From contig NZ_JADGIK010000005.1 of the NCBI RefSeq assembly GCF_015234135.1, positions 186,001 through 250,000 on the forward strand: 64,000 nucleotides of DNA. Direction: 5' to 3'. Source of the stretch: Faecalibacter rhinopitheci (GTDB lineage Bacteria; Bacteroidota; Bacteroidia; Flavobacteriales; Weeksellaceae). Positions 9,044-18,000 of the stretch are shown piece after piece. Below the pieces are notes generated by a model that worked only from the letters and a program-made list of their open reading frames with translations, had not been told where the DNA came from and searched no databases. A program made the translations under genes and the position numbers. Position 1 is the first letter of the stretch, and the number at the start of each line of letters is the position of its first letter.

Positions 9044-10357
9044 ATGGATACAAATACGCAATACATTCCATACAAAGTTAAAGATATTTCTTTAGCTGAG
9101 TGGGGAAGAAAGGAAATTACATTAGCAGAGGCTGAGATGCCTGGGTTAATGGCTATCCGTGAAGAGTATCAAGCATCTCAACCATTGAAAGGTGCTCGCA
9201 TAGCGGGTTGTCTACACATGACAATTCAAACTGCGGTGCTAATCGAGACGTTGGTAGCTTTAGGAGCAGACGTTACATGGTCTTCATGTAATATCTTCTC
9301 TACACAAGATCATGCCGCTGCTGCAATTGCTGCTGCTGGTATTCCTGTGTATGCTTGGAAAGGGATGAACGAGGAGGAATTCGATTGGTGTATCGAGCAA
9401 ACTTTATTCTTCGGTGAAGATCGCAAACCATTAAACATGATTTTGGATGATGGTGGAGATTTAACGAATATGGTTATTGATCGTTACCCAGAATTAGTTG
9501 CTGAGATCAAAGGATTATCAGAAGAGACAACTACAGGTGTGCACCGTCTTTACGAAAGAATGGAGAAGGGAACATTACCTATGCCAGCTATTAATGTAAA
9601 CGATTCTGTTACGAAGTCAAAATTTGACAATAAGTACGGATGTCGTGAGTCTGCTGTAGATGCTATTAAACGTGCTACCGACTTAATGATTGCTGGTAAA
9701 CGTGTAGTAGTTTGTGGTTTTGGTGATGTTGGTAAAGGAACTGCGGCATCTTTCCGCGGAGCTGGAGCTATCGTTACTGTGACTGAAATTGACCCGATTT
9801 GTGCTTTACAAGCTTCAATGGAAGGTTACGAAGTGAAGAAATTAGATACAGTGGTTGCAAACGCTGATATCATTATTACGACAACTGGTAACTTTGGAAT
9901 TGTACGTGCAGAGCATTTCGAGAAAATGAAAGACAAAGTAATTGTATGTAACATTGGACATTTCGATAATGAAATTGATATGGCTTGGTTAAATACGAAC
10001 TACGGTTCTACTAAAACTGAAATCAAACCACAAGTTGATATGTACAATATCAATGGGAATGATATCATCATTTTAGCGGAAGGTCGTTTAGTAAACTTAG
10101 GTTGTGCAACAGGTCACCCATCATTCGTGATGTCAAACTCTTTCTCTAACCAAACTTTAGCTCAAATCGAATTGTGGACTAACTCTGAAGCTTATGGTAA
10201 TGAAGTTTATACTTTACCTAAGAAATTAGACGAGAAAGTTGCTCAATTACACTTAGCTAAATTAGGAGTTGAATTAGAAACTTTATCTACTGAACAAGCT
10301 GAATACATCGGTGTAACAGTGGATGGACCTTTCAAACCAGAATATTATAGATATTAA
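9044..10357 (+). CDS. ahcY: Adenosylhomocysteinase (S-adenosylhomocysteine hydrolase)
   Basis: A 437-residue NAD-dependent enzyme that splits S-adenosylhomocysteine into adenosine and homocysteine, closing the methylation cycle. The N-terminal substrate domain shows [11 protein letters not shown] and [15 protein letters not shown]; the Rossmann motif GFGDVGKG is near 225-232; [10 protein letters not shown] and the C-terminal FKPEYYRY are typical. The length is that of the bacterial form without the long insert. I chose the ATG at 9044; a TTG directly before it adds one residue. Monocistronic, with its own terminator. Confidence 0.97.
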   Translation: MDTNTQYIPYKVKDISLAEWGRKEITLAEAEMPGLMAIREEYQASQPLKGARIAGCLHMTIQTAVLIETLVALGADVTWSSCNIFSTQDHAAAAIAAAGIPVYAWKGMNEEEFDWCIEQTLFFGEDRKPLNMILDDGGDLTNMVIDRYPELVAEIKGLSEETTTGVHRLYERMEKGTLPMPAINVNDSVTKSKFDNKYGCRESAVDAIKRATDLMIAGKRVVVCGFGDVGKGTAASFRGAGAIVTVTEIDPICALQASMEGYEVKKLDTVVANADIIITTTGNFGIVRAEHFEKMKDKVIVCNIGHFDNEIDMAWLNTNYGSTKTEIKPQVDMYNINGNDIIILAEGRLVNLGCATGHPSFVMSNSFSNQTLAQIELWTNSEAYGNEVYTLPKKLDEKVAQLHLAKLGVELETLSTEQAEYIGVTVDGPFKPEYYRY

Positions 10358-10409
10358 TAATTTTTAATTAGATTTTATTTGAAGTAAAAAAATCATACAC
10401 TTAACTATA

Positions 10410-10446
10410 GCCCTCGCCCTGAACAAGCGAGGGCATTTTTTTTGAC
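10410..10446 (+). terminator. ahcY terminator
   Basis: GC-rich perfect stem GCCCTCGC/GCGAGGGC (10410-10417, 10427-10434) followed by a run of Ts. Confidence 0.92.
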
Positions 10447-10504
10447 TACCATTCAATTTTAAAAATTACATTTAAAACTTACATACTTTTATTTTATTCG
10501 TATC

Positions 10505-10719
10505 ATGTTTAAATTCAAAACTTATTAATCATAGCATTACTTAGCACTTCATTTGTCCGTGCGCAATCTGAAAAACCAGCTGAAACATTCTGGAAAAATA
10601 TATCCAAAAATTGCGATAACCCATAGGAGGGAAAGTTAGCAGCTCACATCAAAGAGATGATTTTGCTGGGAAATTATTAACCATGCACGTTAAAAGTTGT
10701 ACTGAGAACGAATTTAAGA
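10505..10719 (+). pseudogene. Decayed gene for a small secreted protein
   Basis: A coding-like remnant broken several ways. It begins ATG TTT AAA TTC AAA, then shifts frame. From 10522 the new frame reads LLIIALLSTSFVRAQ, a clear signal peptide, then SEKPAETFWKNISKNCDNP, and meets an in-frame TAG at 10624-10626. From 10641 a third frame continues SSHQRDDFAGKLLTMHVKSC and TENEFKI before similarity fades at the 3' end of the convergent gene. From memory, intact flavobacterial homologues are small secreted proteins with an FW...C...EGKL...DDF.GK.L.MHV pattern; their function is unknown. At least two frameshifts, one stop and loss of the C-terminus are needed to explain it. Confidence 0.75.
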
Positions 10720-10726
10720 TACTGAT

Positions 10727-11347
10727 TTACTTTTTTATGAGTAAATCAGCATTGATTGATGGAGCTATTCCAAGTGGTGTTTTGTGCCATTGTTTATCAT
10801 TCTCTGGTTGGTAATAGCATTTGGAAAACATAGCAGCATTAAAAAAAACAGGTTTTTGCGATTCCTCCAGCAATTCTACATAAATGTAAAATGCATCATT
10901 ACCCTTAATATTTTGCTCCTTTAAGTTATAATGAAAAACATGTTCTTCGTCCTGTTGATCTTGATTTATCGTTAAAAAAAGTGGTTTTTCTAGTAACGAT
11001 TCACTATCTAATTGTTTACGCAAATCAATTTTTAATTTCACATCTTCAGTAAGTAAATTTCCAAAATTAAAATTCAATTGTTCTACAGTATAAGATTTTT
11101 TTGGTGCATTGATGTATACCGAAAATCCTTTGACAATCTTAGGTAACGAATCTTTTTTCATGTTCAGATCTGCTTTTAAACCAACTAAAACAGTCTTTGA
11201 CTTGGTATCTGGACCAACGCGTTTCAACTTAAACTTTGTCTTATCAAACAAAACCGTCTCATTTAGATTGATGGTGTCCTGATCCAATTGTTGCGCATGC
11301 GCTATAAACGTAAAAAAAGTTAAAATAAATAATGTATATATCTTCAT
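10727..11347 (-). CDS. Secreted hypothetical protein
   Basis: A 206-residue protein with a signal peptide (1-18, ending FIAHAQ) and a mixed beta-rich mature part; no domain is recognised. Notable segments are TKFKLKRVGPDTKSKTVLVG and the C-terminal WHKTPLGIAPSINADLLI. It is probably periplasmic or outer-membrane associated. Its 3' end abuts the pseudogene remnant on the other strand, and no clear terminator separates them. Function unknown. Confidence 0.7.
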   Translation of the reverse strand: MKIYTLFILTFFTFIAHAQQLDQDTINLNETVLFDKTKFKLKRVGPDTKSKTVLVGLKADLNMKKDSLPKIVKGFSVYINAPKKSYTVEQLNFNFGNLLTEDVKLKIDLRKQLDSESLLEKPLFLTINQDQQDEEHVFHYNLKEQNIKGNDAFYIYVELLEESQKPVFFNAAMFSKCYYQPENDKQWHKTPLGIAPSINADLLIKK

Positions 11348-11473
11348 ATGAAATTGATTATATTTTATAGACTAATAATTATTGAAAAGGTTACAAGAGT
11401 TTGTTCTTAATTTATCCTTAAAAAAAAATCAACTATCCAAAGTGATATATATGTTATCATTTCTGTTAACTAA

Positions 11474-11502
11474 TTAAAAAAAGCGAACCTTTCGATTCGC
11501 TT
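11474..11502 (-). terminator. Terminator of the gumN-sigma operon
   Basis: Stem AAGCGAA/TTCGCTT (11481-11487, 11496-11502) with an A-run at 11476-11480, a T-run on the minus strand, 5 bp after the last gene of the operon. Confidence 0.8.
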
Positions 11503-11506
11503 CTAT

Positions 11507-12097
11507 TTATTCTTCTAATTGATTTAAGATTTCTTTTAATTCTTTCAATGGTTTTCGATATAATTTTTTTATCCACCATTTCAACATCCAAATGCAAAAT
11601 CCAATATAAATAATTAATACTATAAAGTAAAAAATTCCAAAATTTATTAAACTATCAAAATGAGTATAAGTTTGTTTTTCTATCAAAACTGTACCTATAA
11701 ATAATATACAAAGTATGCATAAAGTATACATATATAAACTAAAAATGGTTATTGATGATTTAAAGTTATAATAAAACCAATTGATGTTTCTTAACGAGTT
11801 ATATTCTAATTTGTAAGATGAATTATAAAATTTTATTAAATAATATAAAGGTACAATCATTATGGCAACGATACATGCTAATACCCACCATACGATAGGC
11901 GTATTCAACCCAAATATATAGGGATAAATTAATAACATAGGAAAATTTGTTAACTGAAAAAAGAAATCTTTTTTCATCACTTTTCTTACCTTATCAATTG
12001 TCGTATTTGCTTCTTTTTTTATGTCTAAATCTGGGTTAATCTTTACTTCGTCTGAAGATTGACTATCCCACTGTTTTTTTAATTCATCAAAATTCAT
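11507..12097 (-). CDS. Membrane protein paired with an ECF sigma factor (putative anti-sigma or sensor)
   Basis: A 196-residue protein with a soluble N-terminal part (MNFDELKKQWDSQ, to about residue 45) and four hydrophobic helices near 48-65, 68-88, 115-135 and 150-172. The N-terminal 'DELKKxWxxQ' is common in Bacteroidota membrane proteins encoded next to ECF sigma factors. Its start overlaps the sigma gene by 11 bp, which argues for stoichiometric co-expression. No zinc anti-sigma motif is seen, so the anti-sigma role rests on gene order alone. Confidence 0.65.
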   Translation of the reverse strand: MNFDELKKQWDSQSSDEVKINPDLDIKKEANTTIDKVRKVMKKDFFFQLTNFPMLLIYPYIFGLNTPIVWWVLACIVAIMIVPLYYLIKFYNSSYKLEYNSLRNINWFYYNFKSSITIFSLYMYTLCILCILFIGTVLIEKQTYTHFDSLINFGIFYFIVLIIYIGFCIWMLKWWIKKLYRKPLKELKEILNQLEE

Positions 12098-12590
12098 AGC
12101 CGTAGGTTTTTATGATGGTTTGCAATTTATCTTTTGTTCTATTTAATTTTACTCGTGCATTTACTTCCGTAATACCCAAATTTCGTCCAATTTCTTTATG
12201 ACTTTGTCCTTCAAGAAATAAAAATATCAATGCTTTTTCGACTTTATTTAATTGGTGTACCGCTATATAAAATAATTCTAATTGGGTTTCTTTTTCTGAT
12301 GGATCATGATCATCTACCCGATCAATATTTTCTAAAAAGGTATAATGAGTTGATTTTTTCTTTTCCTTTTTAAAATAGGTTAAAGCTGTATTTAAGGACA
12401 CACGATACATCCATGTGGAAAATTGACTATTTCCTTCAAAACGGTCATAAGAATGCCATAATTGCAACACAATTTCTTGCACCAAATCATTTTGATCCTC
12501 CACATTATCCATATACATCTTGGAGACTTTGTGTAAAATTCCTTTGTGTTTTTCGATGAGGTTTAAAAACTCTTGTTGTTTCGCTTTCAA
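12087..12590 (-). CDS. ECF-type RNA polymerase sigma factor
   Basis: A 167-residue sigma-70 family protein with region 2 (DLVQEIVLQLWHSYDRFEG, then FSTWMYRVSLNTALTYFKK) and region 4 (FLEGQSHKEIGRNLGITEVN, an HTH near 125-150). It lacks regions 1 and 3, as ECF members do. The start appears to be TTG at 12590: the only later ATG would remove the start of region 2. It follows the gumN-like gene by 10 bp and overlaps its membrane partner, so the three form an operon that may be autoregulated. The signal is unknown. Confidence 0.9.
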   Translation of the reverse strand: MKAKQQEFLNLIEKHKGILHKVSKMYMDNVEDQNDLVQEIVLQLWHSYDRFEGNSQFSTWMYRVSLNTALTYFKKEKKKSTHYTFLENIDRVDDHDPSEKETQLELFYIAVHQLNKVEKALIFLFLEGQSHKEIGRNLGITEVNARVKLNRTKDKLQTIIKTYGYEF

Positions 12591-12600
12591 AGATTAAAAA

Positions 12601-13437
12601 TTAAAATACTGGACTTACTTGATACCCTTTTGCTCTTAATAATGAAATTAAACCTTTTTCACCCGCTAAATGCCCAGATCCAACAGCTATTAATGTCGAT
12701 TGCTTTGATATAATTTCAGGAATTCGCTCTGTCCAAATCATATTACGTTCTACCATCAAAATATCATACATTTCCGGATTTGCTCCTGTATATTTTACCA
12801 TTATATTATCTAGCCCTACGATATCTTCTTTTTGGTATAAATGTTTTATCGATTCAAAAACAGTTTTAAATTCTTCACTATCTAATGATTTAATGGTTTG
12901 TACCATCTCTTTGACATTTACAAAACGATCTAAATAATTATACTGCTCTTTTACAGAAGATAAACCTCCCATCAACTTTTCTTCATTTTTTAGTTGATGA
13001 ATAATTTCACCTTCTAAACTAGTCAACTCACAAGGGAATGAATATTGCATTAACATTGACATCACAATCATCGGCTTCATTTGATCAAATGCCTCGATTC
13101 CTGTTCCAAACTTGGTTTTTAGTTGTTCACTAATATAGGATGCATCTTCTTTAGATAGCTGAGAAGATATTGATTTATCTCCCATCATATTGGCTTGCAT
13201 TTCGCTCATAAAGTTGGGATTGCCCATATCAATTTCAAAGTAAGCTTGTTCCGATAAATTGATTGCTTTTTGCAATTTATCCAACATTTGGAACTCATTT
13301 TTACAAATCATATGTACAGTTCCAAATAAATAAGAAGGTTTTTGTAATCCGTTCCCTTCAATTTTCCATAACAATGAATTTTGACTGAAGACAAAAACAA
13401 ATAGGAATAAAAATAAGATTGAGAATAACTTTTTCAT
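12601..13437 (-). CDS. TraB/GumN family protein
   Basis: A 278-residue protein with a signal peptide (1-18, FVFVFSQ) and the TraB/GumN fold: N-terminal LWKIEGNGLQKPSYLFGTVH and C-terminal IAVGSGHLAGEKGLISLLRAKGY. The GTVH and GxGHL elements are the conserved ligands proposed for a Tiki-like metal-dependent protease. It is probably periplasmic. As first gene of the sigma operon it could be a sensor input or a target; that is inference. Confidence 0.85.
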   Translation of the reverse strand: MKKLFSILFLFLFVFVFSQNSLLWKIEGNGLQKPSYLFGTVHMICKNEFQMLDKLQKAINLSEQAYFEIDMGNPNFMSEMQANMMGDKSISSQLSKEDASYISEQLKTKFGTGIEAFDQMKPMIVMSMLMQYSFPCELTSLEGEIIHQLKNEEKLMGGLSSVKEQYNYLDRFVNVKEMVQTIKSLDSEEFKTVFESIKHLYQKEDIVGLDNIMVKYTGANPEMYDILMVERNMIWTERIPEIISKQSTLIAVGSGHLAGEKGLISLLRAKGYQVSPVF

Positions 13438-13534
13438 TTCAGTGATAATTTATAAAGTAAGTATTCGAATTAATGATTCGTTACACTATTTATAAATAAA
13501 TTTTTCGAAAAAATATCAGAATATAAAATTTTAG

Positions 13535-13563
13535 GTAAAAAAAATACTCCCGAAAGGAGTATT
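13535..13563 (-). terminator. Terminator of the Nudix gene
   Basis: Stem AATACTCC/GGAGTATT (13543-13550, 13556-13563) with an A-run upstream that is a T-run on the minus strand. Confidence 0.8.
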
Positions 13564-13578
13564 AAAATATCGTTATTA

Positions 13579-13980
13579 CTATAAGTTTAACCAAATTGGC
13601 AAACTAAATTCTTCTAATAAGTGGGCTAATTGGAATTCTTTATAATTATCTTTTGTCAGCCAAGCCATTTCTTCAATTTCTGAAGCTATTTTAAGCATTT
13701 CTAATGAATTTAATTGCACATGGAACACATTGGCATGTACACGTGTGTTTTCTTCATTAACAGCTGTCGTTTCATGCTTACCAAGAAACTTAACGCGGTG
13801 GAAATTTATATCTATATTAATTTCTTCTAAGAATTCGCGTCTTAAAGTCTCTAGAGCCTCTTCCTTTCCATCAATTTTTCCTCCCACCATCTGAAAATAC
13901 TTTGAATTCTTTTTTCGAACAGCTAACATTCGTCCAACTGTATCTGTTACTAAAGCATTGGCTAAATAAATATGATTCAT
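13579..13980 (-). CDS. Nudix hydrolase
   Basis: A 133-residue single-domain Nudix protein. The box reads G-x5-E-x7-R-E-F-L-E-E-I-N-I (from GGKIDGKEEALETLRREFLE): all metal-binding Glu residues are present, but the usual late Gly is Asn. Such enzymes cleave nucleoside diphosphates linked to another moiety; the substrate cannot be read from sequence. It is monocistronic, with a terminator directly downstream. Confidence 0.85.
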   Translation of the reverse strand: MNHIYLANALVTDTVGRMLAVRKKNSKYFQMVGGKIDGKEEALETLRREFLEEINIDINFHRVKFLGKHETTAVNEENTRVHANVFHVQLNSLEMLKIASEIEEMAWLTKDNYKEFQLAHLLEEFSLPIWLNL

Positions 13981-14033
13981 TATGCGTTATTCAAATTTTA
14001 AATAATAATGTAATAGGAATTCAAAAGTAAAGA

Positions 14034-14069
14034 AATAAAAAAAGCCTTACTAAAAATTAGCAAGGCTTT
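14034..14069 (-). terminator. Terminator of the tRNA-Asp array
   Basis: Stem AAGCCTT/AAGGCTT (14042-14048, 14062-14068) with an A-rich upstream tract giving a T-run on the minus strand, 12 bp after the last tRNA. Confidence 0.75.
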
Positions 14070-14080
14070 TACAACAATGT

Positions 14081-14157
14081 TGGCGATCCGGACGGGACTC
14101 GAACCCGCGACCACTTGCGTGACAGGCAAGTATTCTAACCAACTGAACTACCGGATC
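14081..14157 (-). tRNA. tRNA-Asp(GTC), copy 1, with encoded CCA
   Basis: The cloverleaf reads on the minus strand: acceptor GATCCGG/CCGGATC, D-arm, anticodon stem CTTGC/GCAAG with loop CTGTCAC (anticodon GTC), TTCGAGT T-loop, discriminator G and encoded CCA (14081-14083). It is the 3'-most of four identical tandem copies. Confidence 0.97.
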
Positions 14158-14217
14158 AGTTTCGTATAAAAATTTATAATTTCCAATATCGATCTAAAAT
14201 AGAAAAAGAAATAGATG

Positions 14218-14291
14218 CGATCCGGACGGGACTCGAACCCGCGACCACTTGCGTGACAGGCAAGTATTCTAACCAACTGAACTACCGGATC
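14218..14291 (-). tRNA. tRNA-Asp(GTC), copy 2, without encoded CCA
   Basis: The 74-nt body is identical to the other copies, but the bases after the discriminator G read CAT instead of CCA, so its 3' end must be completed by the CCA-adding enzyme. Confidence 0.95.
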
Positions 14292-14340
14292 AGAAATTAT
14301 AAATTATAATTATAATTATATTTTTAAGACGAATTAACGT

Positions 14341-14417
14341 TGGCGATCCGGACGGGACTCGAACCCGCGACCACTTGCGTGACAGGCAAGTATTCTAACC
14401 AACTGAACTACCGGATC
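14341..14417 (-). tRNA. tRNA-Asp(GTC), copy 3, with encoded CCA
   Basis: Identical body with anticodon GTC; CCA encoded at 14341-14343. It is separated from its neighbours by roughly 50-bp AT-rich spacers that do not resemble each other closely. Confidence 0.97.
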
Positions 14418-14465
14418 AGTTTATTTATAAAAATATAATTTATTTTAAAGAACGAAACTTTTTGT

Positions 14466-14542
14466 TGGCGATCCGGACGGGACTCGAACCCGCGACCACT
14501 TGCGTGACAGGCAAGTATTCTAACCAACTGAACTACCGGATC
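14466..14542 (-). tRNA. tRNA-Asp(GTC), copy 4 (first transcribed), with encoded CCA
   Basis: Identical body with anticodon GTC; CCA encoded at 14466-14468. It is the promoter-proximal copy, with a consensus promoter about 20 bp upstream. Confidence 0.97.
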
Positions 14543-14560
14543 AGTGTTGTTTTGAGGTTG

Positions 14561-14591
14561 CAAATATAGGGGTGATTTTATATTTTCCAAA
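14561..14591 (-). promoter_or_regulatory. Consensus Bacteroidota promoter for the tRNA-Asp array
   Basis: On the minus strand TTTG (14588-14591) is followed after exactly 19 bp by TATATTTG (14561-14568), a full match to TTTG-N19-TAnnTTTG. Transcription would start just before tRNA copy 4. It lies between the trxA terminator and the tRNA genes. Confidence 0.85.
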
Positions 14592-14600
14592 GAAAATTTC

Positions 14601-14634
14601 AAAAAAAATCTCGGTTTTTTTTCAACCGAGATTT
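14601..14634 (-). terminator. trxA terminator
   Basis: Stem AAATCTCGGTT/AACCGAGATTT with a T-rich loop; the A-run at 14601-14608 is the T-run of the minus-strand transcript. Confidence 0.85.
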
Positions 14635-14663
14635 TAGTATCTTATTTTCAGCAATTTAAGAAC

Positions 14664-14981
14664 TTATAAAATTGCATTTAATTTTTCAATTAATTGTTCT
14701 TTTGGAACAACTCCTACAACTTTATCTACAACTTGACCATCTTTAAAGAACAAAATTGTCGGAATATTACGGATTCCATATTCAGCAGCTACTTCTTGAT
14801 TAGTATCTACATCAACTTTTCCAACAATAGCTTTACCTTGGTATTCTGAAGCAATTTCTTCAACTATTGGTCCAACCATACGACATGGTCCACACCATAC
14901 AGCCCAAAAATCAACCATAGCAGGTTTCCCTGATTCGATAATATCTGAAGCAAATGAAGCGTCTGTTATCTCTAATGCCAT
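14664..14981 (-). CDS. trxA: Thioredoxin
   Basis: A 105-residue cytosolic thioredoxin with the canonical active site WCGPC (Cys30 and Cys33), the buried Asp (VDFWA) and the cis-Pro loop IRNIPTILFF. It reduces protein disulfides and is reduced by thioredoxin reductase, which is not in this window. It is monocistronic between dnaE and the tRNA array, with TAGCTTTG, a -7-like element, at 15015-15022. Confidence 0.96.
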   Translation of the reverse strand: MALEITDASFASDIIESGKPAMVDFWAVWCGPCRMVGPIVEEIASEYQGKAIVGKVDVDTNQEVAAEYGIRNIPTILFFKDGQVVDKVVGVVPKEQLIEKLNAIL

Positions 14982-15091
14982 AATTTCAATATTTATTAAT
15001 TCAATTTAATCTTACAAAGCTAAGCAAAATATCTATGCTATAAAACTCCTGTTATATTTTCTATCAATATCTTGATAGGTTTAAAAGATAT

Positions 15092-18000
15092 CTAGTTTAA
15101 TTTAAATATAATATTTGTATTATCCTCGATTTCTTTTAATAAATCTCGACAAATATTTACACGAATTTTTTGTGCTGGTAAATCTACAACTTGATGATCA
15201 TTTGCGTCAAAAATCTTAAGTCTTAAAATCTTATCTCCTTGGTATTTATACATTATTTCTACAAGTTTACTCATTAAACCTTCATTAAAATCATTAATAT
15301 CAATGTTTAATGTAATTTTTTCGACTTGTTTTTCTATAATTTCGTCTAATAGCTGTAATCCATTGACTTTGGTAAAAACTCTACTACTTGTAATATTTCC
15401 TTCTCTATCTTTAAACTCTCGTTTAGAAATATTCATTCTAAGATTTAGGAACATATTTTCTTGCATAAAGTGTTTATACTTTAAATAATCTTCTCCAAAT
15501 AAAGTAATATCATAAGAATCAGTATAATCACTAAATGTAAAACTTCCAAATTCATTGCCATTTTTGGCTATTCTATGATTTATATTAGTCATCATACCTG
15601 CCATAGAAATATCTCTCCCTATTAATTGATCCTCATTTCCTTTAAGATCTGAAATCGTCATATTAGAGACTAATCTCACTTCATTTTTAAAATCATCCAG
15701 TGGGTGAGCTGATAAATAGATTCCTATCACTTCTTTTTCTTTGGCTAGTGTTTGAATCATATTCCATTTTTCGCAATCTGGTAATATTGGCACTACGTCA
15801 TCTACAACTTCTCCTCCATTTTCATCAAAAACACCAAACAGTGATGTTTGAGCTGAATTTTTTTGTTCTTGAAAATTCCCTCCATATTTAATTAATTTTT
15901 CAAGATTTGTAGTAGCTCCATCAATATAAAAATAACGACCACGATGAAACTCAAACGAATCAAAACCTCCAGCCAAAACTAAATTTTCCATCGTTTTTTT
16001 ATTCACCGTTCGTAATTCAACACGTTTGACAAAATCGTAAATATCTTTAAATGGTCCATTCTCATTTCTTTCTTTAATTAATGAGTTTACGGCAGCTTGA
16101 CCAACACCTTTTACACCTCCCATTCCAAAACGAACCTGTCCGTTTTCGTTTACGTTGAATTTTGTAATCGATTCGTTCACATCTGGTCCTAAAACGGACA
16201 ATCCCATACGCTTGCATTCTTCCATAAAGAAAGTTACTTGCTTAATGTCACTCATATTATTAGAGAGTACCGCAGCCATATATTCGGCTGGATAATGCGC
16301 TTTTAAATAAGCCGTTTGATACGCAATCCAAGCATAACACGTGGAGTGTGACTTATTGAAGGCATAAGATGCAAAGGCTTCCCAATCCGTCCAAATTTTC
16401 TCTAACACAACTGGATCGTGTCCTTTTTCAGCCGCTTGATTAATGAATTTTGGTTTCATTTTATCAAGTACAGCTTTTTGTTTTTTACCCATCGCTTTTC
16501 TCAAGACATCGGCATCACCTTTCGAGAAATCGGCTAATTTCTGAGAAAGTAACATTACTTGCTCCTGATAAACCGTAATTCCATAGGTTTCTGCTAAATA
16601 TTCTTCACACGCATCTAAATCGTATTTAATAGGTTCTTCCCCATTTTTACGACGAACGAAAGATGGAATATATTCTAAAGGTCCCGGACGATAAAGGGCA
16701 TTCATCGCAATTAAATCCGCAAAAACTGTCGGTTTTAAATCACGCATATATTTTTGCATCCCAGGTGATTCATACTGGAACACTCCTATCGTTTCACCAC
16801 GCTGGAATAACTCGTATGTTTTTTCGTCATCAATCGGAATGGTATCGGGATCGATTTCAATCCCATGACGCATTTTTACTAATTTTACAGTATCCTTAAT
16901 TAAGGTTAATGTTTTTAACCCCAAGAAGTCCATTTTTAATAACCCCGCACTTTCAGCAACCGAGTTATCAAATTGAGTAACGTATAAATCAGAATCTTTT
17001 GCGGTTGTTACTGGAACAAAATTCGTGATATCATCCGGGGTAATAATTACTCCACACGCATGTATACCCGTATTACGAACCGAACCTTCTAAAATTTTTG
17101 CTTGTTGAATTGTCTCAGCAATTAAATCCGTTCCATCACACAAACGTTTTAATTCGTTTACCGCTTCTAACTCCTCTGATCGTAATGAATCTTTTAAAGA
17201 TTTTTCATCTAGCTTAAAGATTTTTGCCAATTTCATATTCGGGATTAGCTTCGCTACTCGTTCAGATTCATATAATGGTAAATCTAAAACACGAGCTGTA
17301 TCTTTAATCGATGACTTAGCCGCCATCGTTCCGTATGTAATAATTTGGGCAACTTGACTTGCACCATATTTATTAATTACATAATCCATTACTAATGATC
17401 GACCTTCATCATCAAAGTCGATATCGATATCGGGCATGGATACACGATCGGGATTTAAGAAACGCTCAAAAAGTAGATCGTATTCAATCGGATCTAAATT
17501 CGTAATCCATAAACAATAGGCAACCGCCGAACCAGCAGCCGAACCACGACCTGGTCCAACCGAAACGCCCATCTCTCGAGCAGCACGAATGAAATCTTGT
17601 ACAATCAAGAAATACCCAGGATATCCTGTTTTCTCAATTGTTAATAACTCGAAATCTAGACGGTCTTTAATCTCGTCTGTTAATTCAGGATAACGTTTTT
17701 TAGCACCTTCGTAAGTTAAATGTCTTAAATAAGCATTTTCCCCACGTTTACCGCCATCGACCTCATCTTCAGCATGAATAAATTCTTCTGGAATATCAAA
17801 TTTCGGAAGTAATACATCACGATATAATGTAAATTCTTCGACTTTATCAACAATTTCTTGAATGTTAATAACTGCCTCTGGAAGATCTTGAAACAACTGT
17901 TTCATTTGATCTTGAGACTTAAAATAATATTCTTGATTAGGCAATCCAAAACGAAATCCACGACCACGACCAATTGGCGTAGCTTGTTTTTCCGCATCTC

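Noticed and set aside
14081-14542. Direct repeats of about 75 bp at 120-135-bp spacing that might suggest a repeat array
   Set aside because: Each repeat folds as tRNA-Asp with anticodon GTC; spacers are short, AT-rich and unlike CRISPR spacers.
14408-14602. A 64-codon minus-strand frame running through tRNA copy 4
   Set aside because: It lies across tRNA copy 4 and its promoter and translates tRNA sequence; an artefact.
15061-15078. Hairpin CTATCAA/TTGATAG between dnaE and trxA as a terminator
   Set aside because: A 7-bp AT-rich stem with no T-run on the minus strand; too weak to call.
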